Assembly: GCA_963701015.1 (NCBI GenBank) | Contig: OY969556.1 | Location: 2,356,001 to 2,420,000, forward strand | DNA: 64,000 nucleotides | Direction of reading: 5' to 3' | Origin: MFD09286-c1 sp963701015 | GTDB taxonomy: Bacteria; Bacteroidota; Bacteroidia; Bacteroidales; DTGW01 | Part shown: one piece after another, positions 7,805-17,765 of the stretch | How the letters are laid out: every line of letters begins with the position of its first letter | Numbering within the stretch: position 1 is the first letter of the stretch | Notes under the pieces: generated by a model | Told to the model about the DNA's origin: nothing | Seen by the model: only the letters and a program-made list of their open reading frames with translations | Database searches by the model: none | Translations under genes and position numbers: made by a program

Positions 7805-8764
7805 TTATTTTTTAAAAAAGCTAAGCGACCTTGTAATTGGATCAATCTCGACATATTTTATAAGGGCTGCATCGCTATCATTTATAAACGCAAAACATTG
7901 ATTAACATCCAATTTGCCATTCTTTTCGGGAATTGAAAATATTTTTAAACAATAGTTATTATTCCTTTTATCGGTTATTGTAATTTCCTTTTCAGCTTGC
8001 CTCGAAATAAATAATTTAGCAAAGGAATCATTCCTGTTTACATATTTTTCAACCCGTAAATTTCGGAAGCAATATAAATATGCTTCAACAGCCTCGGTTT
8101 TAAAATCAATGGCTTTTAAAGATTGCAGGCTTTTAATTAACACCTTGTTCTTCTTCAATTGTAATTCGAATGATTGTGAAGGATCTGAAAAATACTCGGC
8201 TTTTATGAATTCAATATTGGTTGGTTTTAAGCGAAATACAGAATGATCGCGCCATAAATCAACATGCGTATTAAATAAGCCGGCAAAATTTCCCTCAAAA
8301 GCAGGCAATGTAACGATGAAAGGATGTTTAAACCCTGCCATAAGCATATAAATATTGTGTGTTGCAGTATCGGCAATTATAAAATAATCTTTTAATAATT
8401 TATCACCAGCATATATTTTAACTTCAGCGCCATTTTTCATCAGGTTGTTTATAACGGAATTTCGGGTACTTTTTGCCACAACCGATTTAATTTCAACCTG
8501 CGATATAAACCGGAATAAAATTCTAATCATTGCAGGACTTGCATGAATACGATGATCAAATTTCCAATATTCATCAGTTTTTTGAAGTACAAGTTTTTGA
8601 TCCTTATTTATAATTTGAACCTGAGAAACACCTGATGTATCAACTAAAGCAAATTCCGATTCCTTTTTATTAAATGTCTGATCGCTCGTTGAAAAATAAT
8701 ACCAACCTGCAATACAAAGCAATATGAATAAAACTATTAATGCAGTTTTATTTTTACGCAGCAT
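7805..8764 (-). CDS. DUF4340-like membrane-anchored protein of the GldFG locus
   Basis: 319 residues from an ATG at 8764, which was chosen over an upstream alternative start at 8803 because it opens directly with a basic stretch and one membrane segment (KNKTALIVLFILLCIAGWYYF). The rest is periplasmic, rich in beta strands, and resembles DUF4340 proteins, which often accompany GldG-type ABC components. The start overlaps the end of gldG by 11 bases, indicating translational coupling. It probably belongs to the same membrane complex as GldF and GldG. No enzyme motif is visible. Confidence 0.75.
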   Translation of the reverse strand: MLRKNKTALIVLFILLCIAGWYYFSTSDQTFNKKESEFALVDTSGVSQVQIINKDQKLVLQKTDEYWKFDHRIHASPAMIRILFRFISQVEIKSVVAKSTRNSVINNLMKNGAEVKIYAGDKLLKDYFIIADTATHNIYMLMAGFKHPFIVTLPAFEGNFAGLFNTHVDLWRDHSVFRLKPTNIEFIKAEYFSDPSQSFELQLKKNKVLIKSLQSLKAIDFKTEAVEAYLYCFRNLRVEKYVNRNDSFAKLFISRQAEKEITITDKRNNNYCLKIFSIPEKNGKLDVNQCFAFINDSDAALIKYVEIDPITRSLSFFKK

Positions 8765-10454
8765 ATTTCCTCCTTCTCCAATATGATAAACCAATGCCGG
8801 CAAGTACTACCAATAAAAGGGGAAGGATAACATTTATCAATTGCCATTTTAGCTTTTCGTCCTGAACTTTAAATTTGTCCAATAGTCTCAGTTTTACTTC
8901 ACGTGTGCGAAGATTCATAATGCCTGTTTCGTCCGTAACATAATTCACCACGTTTAAAACAAATTCCTTGTTACCAAAAGTTTGCGATATATATTTATCG
9001 AAACCAAGCGGGGAAATTAAAATTCCCTGAGGCGTTTCTCGAACATCGTTTCGGATAATATCACCATCGGCAACTACAAGCATTTTTGTTGGAACACTCT
9101 GGTTGCGAAATTTATAAGTGCCATTAATCTTTAACTGTGAAAGCATACGGTTTTTAAAATTTGATGTGAATGTTCCTTCAACCATAACGGCAACCGGTAA
9201 AAATGATTTATCAAAATCAGATTGCTGATGTTGTTCATTTATTTCGGATAACGAAATCATAGATGGTACACCTTTTATATGCGTATATTTTGAACTCTCG
9301 AGCAGGATTGATTTTTTTGTTTTACCATAACTATCGAGTGTATCAATATAACTACAAAAATTGGTCAAAACCATATTTAAATTTCGCGAAGCCGGATGAT
9401 ATGGAGAAGCCGAAAGTAAGGGATTATACAGCCAGGGTTCGGGCGTAAATTTTGATTGTGTGCCTGATTCCGAAGTATTAACCGGCAATAACGAACATTG
9501 CACATCCTGTAATAAAACCGGGTTAACCCTAATTCCGTATTTAAACAACTGGTCGTCAATATTTAAGTCCTGAATAAATGCTAATGTTCCGCCTTTGGCA
9601 AGGCTATCTGTGTTTAATTTCACAGGATCAATAAACCATAATATTTTACCACCATTCATTAAATATTGATCCAACACAAATTTGTCTTCTTCGGTAAAAG
9701 GTTTTTGCGGTTTGGCAATAATAACACATTTATATACATCAAGGGCATGAACGTTTCCATTAATACTGCCACGATCGACCTGAAAATAGTTTGCCAATTC
9801 GCGTGTAATATCGCCAACCTGGTACTGATCTAATTCTCCCTGCCCTTCAAGAAAAGCTATTTTTTCGAGTTTGTTATTTGACAAGCTATGAATAGCATTT
9901 ATAAGTTTGTATTCAAGTGCCTGAACTGAATTGTTCAAATTTTGTTCTCCTGAAAGTCCGGGATTATTACTCAATAAATTAACCGGGAATTCAACTCCAT
10001 TGTAAGAAACCAAAGCAGCTGGTACTACCATTTTCTCAGTGAAACCACCTTTAGCATCTTTTATTTTCACATTGGTTGGTTGAATTCCTTTATCATAAAG
10101 GCTTTTTACCAAAGCTTCCACTGACTTTGGATCAGAATTCGAATACGGATCGATAAACTGATATTGAATATTGTTGCCAGCATAAACCCTGAACTCGTCC
10201 AACATTTCGCGAACTGACTCGCTTAAACGTTTAAAACCAATTGGAATATCACCATCCAGGTAAACTTTCACTAAAACTTCATCGGGCAAAGTGCGTAAAA
10301 TATTTTTGCTGACATCGGAAAGAGTATAACGCTTTTCCTGGGTCAAATCAATTCTGAAAAACGAATAGGAAGCAATAATTATTGCAACAACAACAATGCA
10401 AACAGCCAGTAAAAGTTGTATAATATTTTGCTTTTTTAAATCTTTTCTATTCAT
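8754..10454 (-). CDS. gldG: Gliding motility-associated ABC transporter auxiliary protein GldG
   Basis: 566 residues. One membrane segment near residues 13-32 and one near 540-560 flank a large periplasmic region. The region opens with the family's SKNILRTLPDEVLVKVYLDG and includes IAFLEGQGELDQYQVGD and ILWFIDPVKL, as in the ABC_transp_aux/GldG family. GldG works with GldF and the ATPase GldA; in gliding Flavobacteria the set is needed for motility in some strains. No gldA ATPase gene is adjacent. The gene lies downstream of gldF across a heptamer repeat and overlaps the DUF4340-like gene. Confidence 0.88.
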   Translation of the reverse strand: MNRKDLKKQNIIQLLLAVCIVVVAIIIASYSFFRIDLTQEKRYTLSDVSKNILRTLPDEVLVKVYLDGDIPIGFKRLSESVREMLDEFRVYAGNNIQYQFIDPYSNSDPKSVEALVKSLYDKGIQPTNVKIKDAKGGFTEKMVVPAALVSYNGVEFPVNLLSNNPGLSGEQNLNNSVQALEYKLINAIHSLSNNKLEKIAFLEGQGELDQYQVGDITRELANYFQVDRGSINGNVHALDVYKCVIIAKPQKPFTEEDKFVLDQYLMNGGKILWFIDPVKLNTDSLAKGGTLAFIQDLNIDDQLFKYGIRVNPVLLQDVQCSLLPVNTSESGTQSKFTPEPWLYNPLLSASPYHPASRNLNMVLTNFCSYIDTLDSYGKTKKSILLESSKYTHIKGVPSMISLSEINEQHQQSDFDKSFLPVAVMVEGTFTSNFKNRMLSQLKINGTYKFRNQSVPTKMLVVADGDIIRNDVRETPQGILISPLGFDKYISQTFGNKEFVLNVVNYVTDETGIMNLRTREVKLRLLDKFKVQDEKLKWQLINVILPLLLVVLAGIGLSYWRRRKYAA

Positions 10455-10483
10455 ATTGAATATAATGTATCAATTTTTTGAAT

Positions 10484-10560
10484 TAATGGGTTTAGTTTTT
10501 AGGATATAGGTTTTAGGTATTTGTTATTTGTCACTTGTCACTTGTCATTTATCATTTTTA
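10484..10560 (-). repeat. Heptanucleotide array starting at the gldF stop codon
   Basis: On the minus strand 11 consecutive seven-base units run from the TAA stop of gldF (10560-10558). The first is TAAAAAT, followed by GATAAAT, then units of the types GACAAGT/GACAAAT and ACCTAAA/TCCTAAA. The array fills most of the space between gldF and gldG. Confidence 0.75.
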
Positions 10561-11289
10561 CCATTTTCGACTTTGCAAAACAGTTCTTGTAAAAAGCAGA
10601 AATAGTAATGCAACACCAACAAAATAAACAATATCACGCGAATCAATTACTCCGCGGCTCATTGATTTATAATGTTCATTAATTCCTAACAGAGTTATAT
10701 AACTTTCCTTATTGGTAAAAATCGGCAAAACAGATATAGCATCAAATCCTATATATAGGAAAAGAGAAATTATTGCAGCTAAAATAAACGAAACAATTTG
10801 ATTATCGGTAATGGACGAAGCGAAAATTCCGATAGAAGCATAAATGGCCGCCAAAAAAAACAATCCTATAAATGAACCCCATGTTCCACCTGTATCAATA
10901 TTACCTACAGGGTTTCCGAGATGATATACCGAATAAAAGAAAATTAAAGTTGGGATTAATGACAGTAAAACCAATAAAACAGCAGCAAAATATTTGGCCA
11001 AAACCATTTGCATCTCCGACAATGGCCGTGTAATCAATAATTCAAGCGTCCCTTGGCGTTTTTCCTCAGAAAACATGCGCATTGTAACAGCTGATACCAA
11101 AAACAAAAAAACCCATGGAGAAATTACAAACAAAGGTTCTAAAGTGGAATATCCATTATCTGGAATATTATATGAACCCGGGAAAACCCAAAGGAAAAGA
11201 CTATTTGCCAAAAGAAAAACAATGATTACAATATAACCGGTAAGGGAACTGAAAAAGCCTGATATTTCTTTTCGTAATAAACTAATCAT
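10558..11289 (-). CDS. gldF: Gliding motility-associated ABC transporter permease GldF
   Basis: 243 residues with about six membrane segments, beginning MISLLRKEISGFFSSLTGYIV, the usual opening of GldF. The segment FSEEKRQGTLELLITRPLSEMQMVLAKY is the conserved cytoplasmic loop of ABC-2 type permeases. It forms the membrane channel of the GldAFG transporter. It is the promoter-proximal gene of gldF-gldG-DUF4340. About 150 bases separate it from the divergent tpiA. Confidence 0.9.
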   Translation of the reverse strand: MISLLRKEISGFFSSLTGYIVIIVFLLANSLFLWVFPGSYNIPDNGYSTLEPLFVISPWVFLFLVSAVTMRMFSEEKRQGTLELLITRPLSEMQMVLAKYFAAVLLVLLSLIPTLIFFYSVYHLGNPVGNIDTGGTWGSFIGLFFLAAIYASIGIFASSITDNQIVSFILAAIISLFLYIGFDAISVLPIFTNKESYITLLGINEHYKSMSRGVIDSRDIVYFVGVALLFLLFTRTVLQSRKW

Positions 11290-11379
11290 GTTAATTTTTT
11301 AAATGGCTGTAAAGATAATGAATACAAAAAATCACGAACAAAAATTTAACTAAATAACATTTAATTTACCCAACTCTCT

Positions 11380-11410
11380 TTTGCTTACTGATGGTATTTT
11401 TCTAATTTTA
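11380..11410 (+). promoter_or_regulatory. Bacteroidota-type promoter of tpiA
   Basis: TTTG at 11380-11383, 19-base spacer, TAATTTTA at 11403-11410 (seven of eight positions of TAnnTTTG), 33 bases before the tpiA ATG. Confidence 0.5.
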
Positions 11411-11443
11411 CGCCCTTAAATTTTAAATATATACAAACTGAAA

Positions 11444-12193
11444 ATGAGAAAAAAAATAGTTGCCGGAAACTGGAAAATGAACACTACGGTACAGGAAGGC
11501 GTAAAATTAGCACAAGAAGTAGAATCGCTTGCCGCACAGGTAAATAATGGCGCAGTTGTTATTGTTTGTACTCCATTTACACATATTACCGAAGTTAAAA
11601 AAGTTGTAAACAAAGTTGCTGTAGGCGCTGAAAATTGTGCCGATAATGAAAGCGGAGCTTTTACAGGTGAAATTTCTGCTAAAATGGTAGCTTCAACCGG
11701 AGCGCAATATGTAATAATTGGTCATTCCGAACGTCGTGCTTACTATCACGAAACGGATGCAATTTTAAACAAAAAAACCAAATTGGCACTTGCCAACAAC
11801 TTAACACCAATTTTTTGTATTGGTGAAGTATTGGCTGAACGCGAAGCTGGTAAACATTTTGATGTTGTTAAAACTCAATTGGAAAATGGATTATTCGATT
11901 TATCAGAAGCTGATTTTGGAAAAATAGTTATTGCTTATGAGCCAGTTTGGGCAATTGGAACAGGAAAAACAGCAACATCGGCTCAGGCACAGGAAATACA
12001 TAAAGTTATCCGCGATTCTATTGCTGCAAAATACGGCAAAACAGTAGCCGAAAATACTTCAATACTATATGGAGGTAGTTGCAATGATAAAAATGCAGCT
12101 GAACTTTTCGCTAATCCTGATGTTGACGGAGGATTGATTGGTGGAGCAGCATTAAAAGCCGAAAGCTTTATTGCTATTGTAAAATCGTTTTAA
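11444..12193 (+). CDS. tpiA: Triosephosphate isomerase
   Basis: 249 residues, normal length. The catalytic set is complete: Lys11 in NWKMN, His94 in IIGHSERR, Glu166 in AYEPVWAIGTG, and the phosphate-binding YGGS and GGLIGGAAL motifs near the end. It interconverts dihydroxyacetone phosphate and glyceraldehyde 3-phosphate in glycolysis. It has its own promoter and is followed by a strong terminator, so it is probably monocistronic with respect to prmA. Confidence 0.98.
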   Translation: MRKKIVAGNWKMNTTVQEGVKLAQEVESLAAQVNNGAVVIVCTPFTHITEVKKVVNKVAVGAENCADNESGAFTGEISAKMVASTGAQYVIIGHSERRAYYHETDAILNKKTKLALANNLTPIFCIGEVLAEREAGKHFDVVKTQLENGLFDLSEADFGKIVIAYEPVWAIGTGKTATSAQAQEIHKVIRDSIAAKYGKTVAENTSILYGGSCNDKNAAELFANPDVDGGLIGGAALKAESFIAIVKSF

Positions 12194-12209
12194 TTTTATT
12201 CAAAATATA

Positions 12210-12242
12210 AACCTGTTGGCGCTATTTCCGGCAGGTTTTTTA
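12210..12242 (+). terminator. Rho-independent terminator after tpiA
   Basis: AACCTGTTGG (12210-12219) pairs over ten bases with CCGGCAGGTT (12228-12237), counting two G-U pairs, and the descending arm runs into a T tract. Confidence 0.85.
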
Positions 12243-12297
12243 TTTTTTAAGCTTTAGAAAAATATATTTAAGAAATTATTTATAAAAATATTAACTC

Positions 12298-13137
12298 TTG
12301 AATTACATTGAATTTGAAATATCCATTCTACCTTATTATTCAGAAATTTCAGAAATATTAATTGCTGAACTGGCAGAAGTTGGTTTTGAAAGTTTTTCTG
12401 AAACGACAAACTCTTTATTAGCTTATATTCCTGAAAATTTAATAGAAATTGAGAATATTAAATCCATATTGACTAAAGACAGGTTTGATAGAATATTATT
12501 AAGTTTTACGAGCAAAACCATTCCTGCCCAAAACTGGAATGCCCTTTGGGAAAGCAATTTCGAACCAATTTTCATTGAGGACAAAATTCTTGTTCGCGCT
12601 CCTTTTCACACTATTGAAAAACAATTCGACCACGAAATTGTAATTGAGCCAAAAATGTCATTTGGAACAGGCCATCACGAAACTACTGCTTTAATGATGG
12701 GACAAATGCTTGAAATTAATTTTAAGGAGAAGGCTGTTTTGGATATGGGTTGTGGAACCGGAATATTGGCAATACTTTCATCACAACTTGGTGCTAAAAA
12801 TGTTACTGCTATTGACTTTGACGAATGGGCTTACGAAAATTCAATTGAAAATTTCAAGCGTAACAATTGCAATAATATAAAAGCTATAATTGGAGACGCT
12901 TCAGCAATTCCTGACAAAATATACCAGATTATTTTAGCCAATATTAACCGTAATGTTCTATTGACTGATATTTCAGCATATAGTAAGTTTATGAATGCCG
13001 AAAACATTTTGATTCTAAGCGGTTTTTATTCCGAAGACATGGAAATGATTGTAAAAGAAGCTGCCTTGTATAAATTGTTAATTAATTCTCATAAAATCAG
13101 GAACAACTGGACAGTTTGCGTTTTTAAAAAACAATAA
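12298..13137 (+). CDS. prmA: Ribosomal protein L11 methyltransferase
   Basis: 279 residues. The S-adenosylmethionine motif I is VLDMGCGTGILAI near residues 145-157, preceded by the PrmA signature MSFGTGHHETT and followed by AIDFDEWAYENSIEN and the NxxxN-like LANINRNVL motif. PrmA trimethylates L11 of the large ribosomal subunit. The start is a TTG (12298) giving MNYIEFEI, which aligns with the usual N-terminus of Bacteroidota PrmA; no ATG is available nearby. It is followed after 50 bases by the large exported protein. Confidence 0.93.
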   Translation: MNYIEFEISILPYYSEISEILIAELAEVGFESFSETTNSLLAYIPENLIEIENIKSILTKDRFDRILLSFTSKTIPAQNWNALWESNFEPIFIEDKILVRAPFHTIEKQFDHEIVIEPKMSFGTGHHETTALMMGQMLEINFKEKAVLDMGCGTGILAILSSQLGAKNVTAIDFDEWAYENSIENFKRNNCNNIKAIIGDASAIPDKIYQIILANINRNVLLTDISAYSKFMNAENILILSGFYSEDMEMIVKEAALYKLLINSHKIRNNWTVCVFKKQ

Positions 13138-13187
13138 TTATTCGTAATTTCTGCCAAAATTAATTTTAGATTTTTAATGCAATTGTG

Positions 13188-16100
13188 ATGATTAAAAAAC
13201 TAATAGGCAGCGTGTTGGCTTTTTTCTTTTTTTCTATTGCCCTGAATAGCGAACAACCCTTCAAACAATTTAGTGGCAAACCAGAATTATTTAAAAAAGA
13301 AATCTCAGATTTTATTACTGTTCGTGATAATGATATTGAAATACTTTTAAAAGAATTTAATCTAAACTGGGATTCAGCAAGATTTTCGACATACCAGAAA
13401 GAAAAAATAATTGAACTATCGAAATGTTTAATCGATAAAAAAGCACGACCTGTTCCCGAATTCACTTCATTCCTAAAAACACTGAATGCGTTTATATCAG
13501 CAAAACATCCGGCTTCGAGTTTTAATGAATGGTTGAGTGCTTTGCAAGATTTATGTGCGAATAAAAAATCAACATTAAGTTCATTTACCCGAATTTTTAA
13601 TCAAGCATACGGATTATTGGTTGATAATATATTATTTGAAAGCCCGTCATTAACTTGGAAACCTTCATCGCATAATTTTCATTTCCAATTTGATAAAACT
13701 TTAAAAATTGTTTTTGACAATACCAACCTGGTATGTTATGCAAAGCACGACAGTATTGTTATTTACAATACAAAAGGTTACGATCTTCCTTTTAGTTCGT
13801 TGTGGATTGGGGATGGTGCATTGGTAACCTGGGAACGCGCTGGTTATGATAGAAATGTTATTAAAGCAGACCTTTCGAAATACAAAATTGATTTGACAAA
13901 GACGTCTTATGTAGCCGATTCAGTTAAGTTTATGAATAAAACTTATTTTGCTTACGAGCTTTTAGGACATTTAGAAGACGATGTAACCTTTATAAAATCG
14001 CCTAGTTCAGCGTTATATCCAAAATTTGATTCGTATCAAAAAGAATTTGAAATTAAAAACCTATATGAAAATGTTGATTATAAAGGTGGGTTTTCAATGC
14101 AAGGTGCAAAATTACTGGGTAAAGGATCACTTGAAGAACCTGCTAAACTAAGTTTTTACAGACGTGATACATTAAAGTTGAAAGTTTCATCGCTATATTT
14201 TGTTTTCAGGCCAGAGAAAGTGATAAGCCCCGATGCCGCAATTCGAATTTTTCTCGATAAAGATTCCATTTCACATGGCGATGTTCAGTTTAGCTATACC
14301 ACAAATAACAAGGAAATTTCAGTACTAAAATCTGAAAATTATACTTCACAAAGCCCTTTTCTCGATTCATACCATATGTTAAACCTAAATTTAGAGCAAT
14401 TAAAGTGGCGTATTGATGAACCTGATATTATTATAACCACAACACCCGGTTCTGCAATTGGAAAGGCAACTTTCGAATCGGTAAATTTTTTCAACCAAAT
14501 GGAGTTTGAAAAACTTCAATATTACGATGCTGTAAACCCTTTAACAGTTTTGCGTAAATTTTCGGAGAAAATAAAATCACGGAATTTTCCGGCACAGGAT
14601 TTCGCTGATTATATTCATCGCACATTGGACCAGGTTCACACTTTATTATTCCCGTTAACATTAAAAGGCTATATTATATACGATGTTCCAACTGAACAAA
14701 TTGTATTGAATGATATGCTGTTCGATAATCTTAAAGCAAGTATTGGCCGAATTGATTATGATGTAATTAGGTTAAACTCAACAACAAATGCTCCGCTTGA
14801 AAACGGCACCATTGATTTGCGCAACGATGATTTAAAAATAAACGGTATTCAGCGAATATTTGTGAGTGATAGCCAAAATGTTGTTATATATCCGAAAGAT
14901 CAATCCATTATTATGAAACGTAACCGGAGTTTCCAGTTTGATGGTGTTACGGAAGCCGGGCTTTTCACATTTTTCGGAAGAAACTTTTTCTTTAATTATG
15001 ATAGTTTTAAGGTTGTATTAAAAGACGTCGATTCAGTTAGGATAAAAGTAATTGTTGGGCGTGATAATTATAATAAACCAATTTTACAGGATGTTCATAA
15101 CGTTTTAAACAATGTTACTGGGCAGGTTGAAATTGATCATCCCAATAATAAATCGGGACTTAAAAATAATCCTGAATATCCTAAGTTTACCAGCCTGGTT
15201 AATTCCTATGTTTATTATGATGCCCGGAATATATATAAAGGTGTTTATGACCGTAAAAAGGATTTCTACTTTAAAATATATCCCTATGAATTTGACAGTA
15301 TCAATAATTTTTCGAAACAGGCTATGAAGTTCAAAGGAGAATTTTCCTCGACTAAAATTTTCCCTTTAATAAATGAACAATTGGTATTGAGAGAAGACTT
15401 CTCTTTAGGTTTTAAACACGATTCGCCAAAAGAAGGTTACGCGGTTTACGGAGGAAAAGGCACGTTTATAAGTTCGGTACAACTTTCGAATTTAGGATTA
15501 ATAGGCGATGGAACAATAAAATATTTAACTTCCTCATCAAATTCAAAAGATATAAAATTCTTTCCAGACAGTATGAATACACTTGCACCTGATTTTACTA
15601 TAAATCCGGTTGCGGCAGGGAATCAATTTCCTCAAGTTAGTGGAAACGATGTTAATATACATTGGATGCCATATTTGGAAACAATGAAAATTAATAATGA
15701 AAAAGGACCGTTTAAAATGTTTAACGGACAGGCAACTCTTGCAGGAGCTTTAAACCTAAAACCCAAAGGATTATCAGGTAATGGAACCATTGATATGAAA
15801 TCGGCCTTGGCTGTTTCGAAAGAATATACATTTGGCCTCAACACTATTGATGCGGACACAACCAGCTTTAAACTCAGATCGTTGCACAACGATGGTTTTG
15901 CAGTAGCAACCGACAATGTTAAATCACATATTGATTTTGCAAGCCGGATCGGGAAATTTAAATCAAACAATGACACTACAACGACTGTATTTCCTGAAAA
16001 CAGATACATAGCCCAATTGGATGAGTTTAAATGGAAAATGGATGCAAAAACACTGGAAATGATTTCAAATCGACAACAGGAAGCTTCTAAAGAAGGTTTG

Positions 16101-17765
16101 AAATATGGCTTTAAAGATGAGCCTTTAGCCGGATCGCGCTATACTTCAATAAAACATGATCAGGATTCGTTAAGTTTTGTTTCACCATTGGCAATATATG
16201 ATTATGACAGTGATAAATTAAACGTACAAAAAGTTAAATATATTGAAGTTGCCGATGCGCGATTGTTTCCTGATAAAGGAAATATAATTATTGAAAAAGA
16301 CGCTAAAATGCTTCCACTTGAAAATGCAAAAATTTTAGCCAATACTTCAACACGTTTCCATAATTTCTACAAGGCTTTGGCATATATTCAAAGTAAACAT
16401 AAATATACAGGCAAAGGTTTATATGACTATAAAGATGAAAACAACAAAGTTGAAACTTTGAATTTTACTGAAATTGCAGTTGACACATCAGGACAAACAT
16501 TTGGAAATGCCACGGTTGTTGAACCAGATGATTTTACATTGAACCCTGAATTTCAGTTCCAGGGAAAAACAGAACTATTTGCGGCGCAAAAGAATCTTAC
16601 ATTTGATGGATCTGTTCATATTACTGAAGATTGCCATAATTATGGAACCTCATGGCTTCGTTTCGATACAATAATTGATCCATTAAATGTTGCAATTCCT
16701 GTTACCAATAAATTGGTGGAAATAAACCGACGACCAATTGTACTTGGTACATTAATTACAACCGATTCAATTCATGTTTATTCCAGTTTCTTTGGTACCA
16801 GAAAGTATTACAGCGATTCATTAATATCTACTGCAACAGGGAACTTAAGATATGTAAAAGATTCGTCCATTTACCTGGTATCTTCAGATGCAAAATTTAA
16901 GAAAAATTCATTGCCTTTGCCAATGGTTTATTTAGATACAAAACAATGCAAACATCATGACGAAGGCCAGATTAAATTTGGGGTTGACCTGGGTCAGTTA
17001 AAACTAAAAGCTTTTGGTAAAATTGATGAAGACCTTGAAAAAAATGAAATTTATTTGCGTTGTTCCATGTCAATTGATTTTATGATGTTTGATAAATCAA
17101 TGCAATCCATGGCAAAAACAGTTGATAGTATTGCAGTCAATGGAAGAAAAGTAGATATGAAATCAAAGTATTTCTTGAGAAACTACGGTTATTGGCTTGA
17201 TTCAGCAAAATTCAGCAAGTTTTACGATACAATTCCAAAAACTGAAAAAGACTTGCCTGAAGAATTCTCGACAAATATGTTTATAAGTGATGTAAAATTT
17301 ATTTGGGACGATGTAGAAAATTCATATCGATCAGTTGGAAAAATTGGTATAGGCTATATTGCCAAAAAGCAAATCAACAAATACGTTGATGGCTATATTG
17401 AAATATACCGCAGACGGAGCGGTAATAAAATGGATATTTATTTGCAGGCAGATGACAATACATTTTACTATTTTGGATATACCCGTAGTACAATGCAGGT
17501 ACTATCGTCTGATCAATCAGGATTTAACCAACCCATCCATGACATGAAAGATGCGGATCGGTCAATGAAAGTTGAACGAAATCAAATTCCATACACCTTC
17601 CTGATTTCAACTTCAAGAAAAATGGATCTTTTGAAAAAACGTTGGAAAGAATTTCAACTGAATGGTGTACAAAAAGTACAAGAACAAATTAAACCTGAAG
17701 AACAAAAAGAAGAAGGCGATGATAAAAAACCTGAAAATGAAGAAAATACAAATCCAAAAAAATAA
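13188..17765 (+). CDS. Very large exported protein of unknown function
   Basis: About 1525 residues from the ATG at 13188 (a GTG one codon earlier is possible). An N-terminal signal-like segment (KKLIGSVLAFFFFSIALNS) indicates export. The body is beta-rich, with many short strands alternating with polar turns, and recurrent stretches of the type 'GNGTIDM', 'GDGTIKYL', 'GKGLYDY' that suggest a repeated beta-sheet or solenoid architecture. The last 40 residues are highly charged and low in complexity. No sorting domain, lipobox or catalytic motif is seen. Size and architecture recall envelope proteins annotated only as hypothetical in Bacteroidota. Function unknown. Confidence 0.75.
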   Translation: MIKKLIGSVLAFFFFSIALNSEQPFKQFSGKPELFKKEISDFITVRDNDIEILLKEFNLNWDSARFSTYQKEKIIELSKCLIDKKARPVPEFTSFLKTLNAFISAKHPASSFNEWLSALQDLCANKKSTLSSFTRIFNQAYGLLVDNILFESPSLTWKPSSHNFHFQFDKTLKIVFDNTNLVCYAKHDSIVIYNTKGYDLPFSSLWIGDGALVTWERAGYDRNVIKADLSKYKIDLTKTSYVADSVKFMNKTYFAYELLGHLEDDVTFIKSPSSALYPKFDSYQKEFEIKNLYENVDYKGGFSMQGAKLLGKGSLEEPAKLSFYRRDTLKLKVSSLYFVFRPEKVISPDAAIRIFLDKDSISHGDVQFSYTTNNKEISVLKSENYTSQSPFLDSYHMLNLNLEQLKWRIDEPDIIITTTPGSAIGKATFESVNFFNQMEFEKLQYYDAVNPLTVLRKFSEKIKSRNFPAQDFADYIHRTLDQVHTLLFPLTLKGYIIYDVPTEQIVLNDMLFDNLKASIGRIDYDVIRLNSTTNAPLENGTIDLRNDDLKINGIQRIFVSDSQNVVIYPKDQSIIMKRNRSFQFDGVTEAGLFTFFGRNFFFNYDSFKVVLKDVDSVRIKVIVGRDNYNKPILQDVHNVLNNVTGQVEIDHPNNKSGLKNNPEYPKFTSLVNSYVYYDARNIYKGVYDRKKDFYFKIYPYEFDSINNFSKQAMKFKGEFSSTKIFPLINEQLVLREDFSLGFKHDSPKEGYAVYGGKGTFISSVQLSNLGLIGDGTIKYLTSSSNSKDIKFFPDSMNTLAPDFTINPVAAGNQFPQVSGNDVNIHWMPYLETMKINNEKGPFKMFNGQATLAGALNLKPKGLSGNGTIDMKSALAVSKEYTFGLNTIDADTTSFKLRSLHNDGFAVATDNVKSHIDFASRIGKFKSNNDTTTTVFPENRYIAQLDEFKWKMDAKTLEMISNRQQEASKEGLKYGFKDEPLAGSRYTSIKHDQDSLSFVSPLAIYDYDSDKLNVQKVKYIEVADARLFPDKGNIIIEKDAKMLPLENAKILANTSTRFHNFYKALAYIQSKHKYTGKGLYDYKDENNKVETLNFTEIAVDTSGQTFGNATVVEPDDFTLNPEFQFQGKTELFAAQKNLTFDGSVHITEDCHNYGTSWLRFDTIIDPLNVAIPVTNKLVEINRRPIVLGTLITTDSIHVYSSFFGTRKYYSDSLISTATGNLRYVKDSSIYLVSSDAKFKKNSLPLPMVYLDTKQCKHHDEGQIKFGVDLGQLKLKAFGKIDEDLEKNEIYLRCSMSIDFMMFDKSMQSMAKTVDSIAVNGRKVDMKSKYFLRNYGYWLDSAKFSKFYDTIPKTEKDLPEEFSTNMFISDVKFIWDDVENSYRSVGKIGIGYIAKKQINKYVDGYIEIYRRRSGNKMDIYLQADDNTFYYFGYTRSTMQVLSSDQSGFNQPIHDMKDADRSMKVERNQIPYTFLISTSRKMDLLKKRWKEFQLNGVQKVQEQIKPEEQKEEGDDKKPENEENTNPKK

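Noticed and set aside
15632..16009. 125-codon antisense frame within the large exported protein
   Set aside because: Lies wholly inside a long, continuous sense gene and has no plausible start context or motif.
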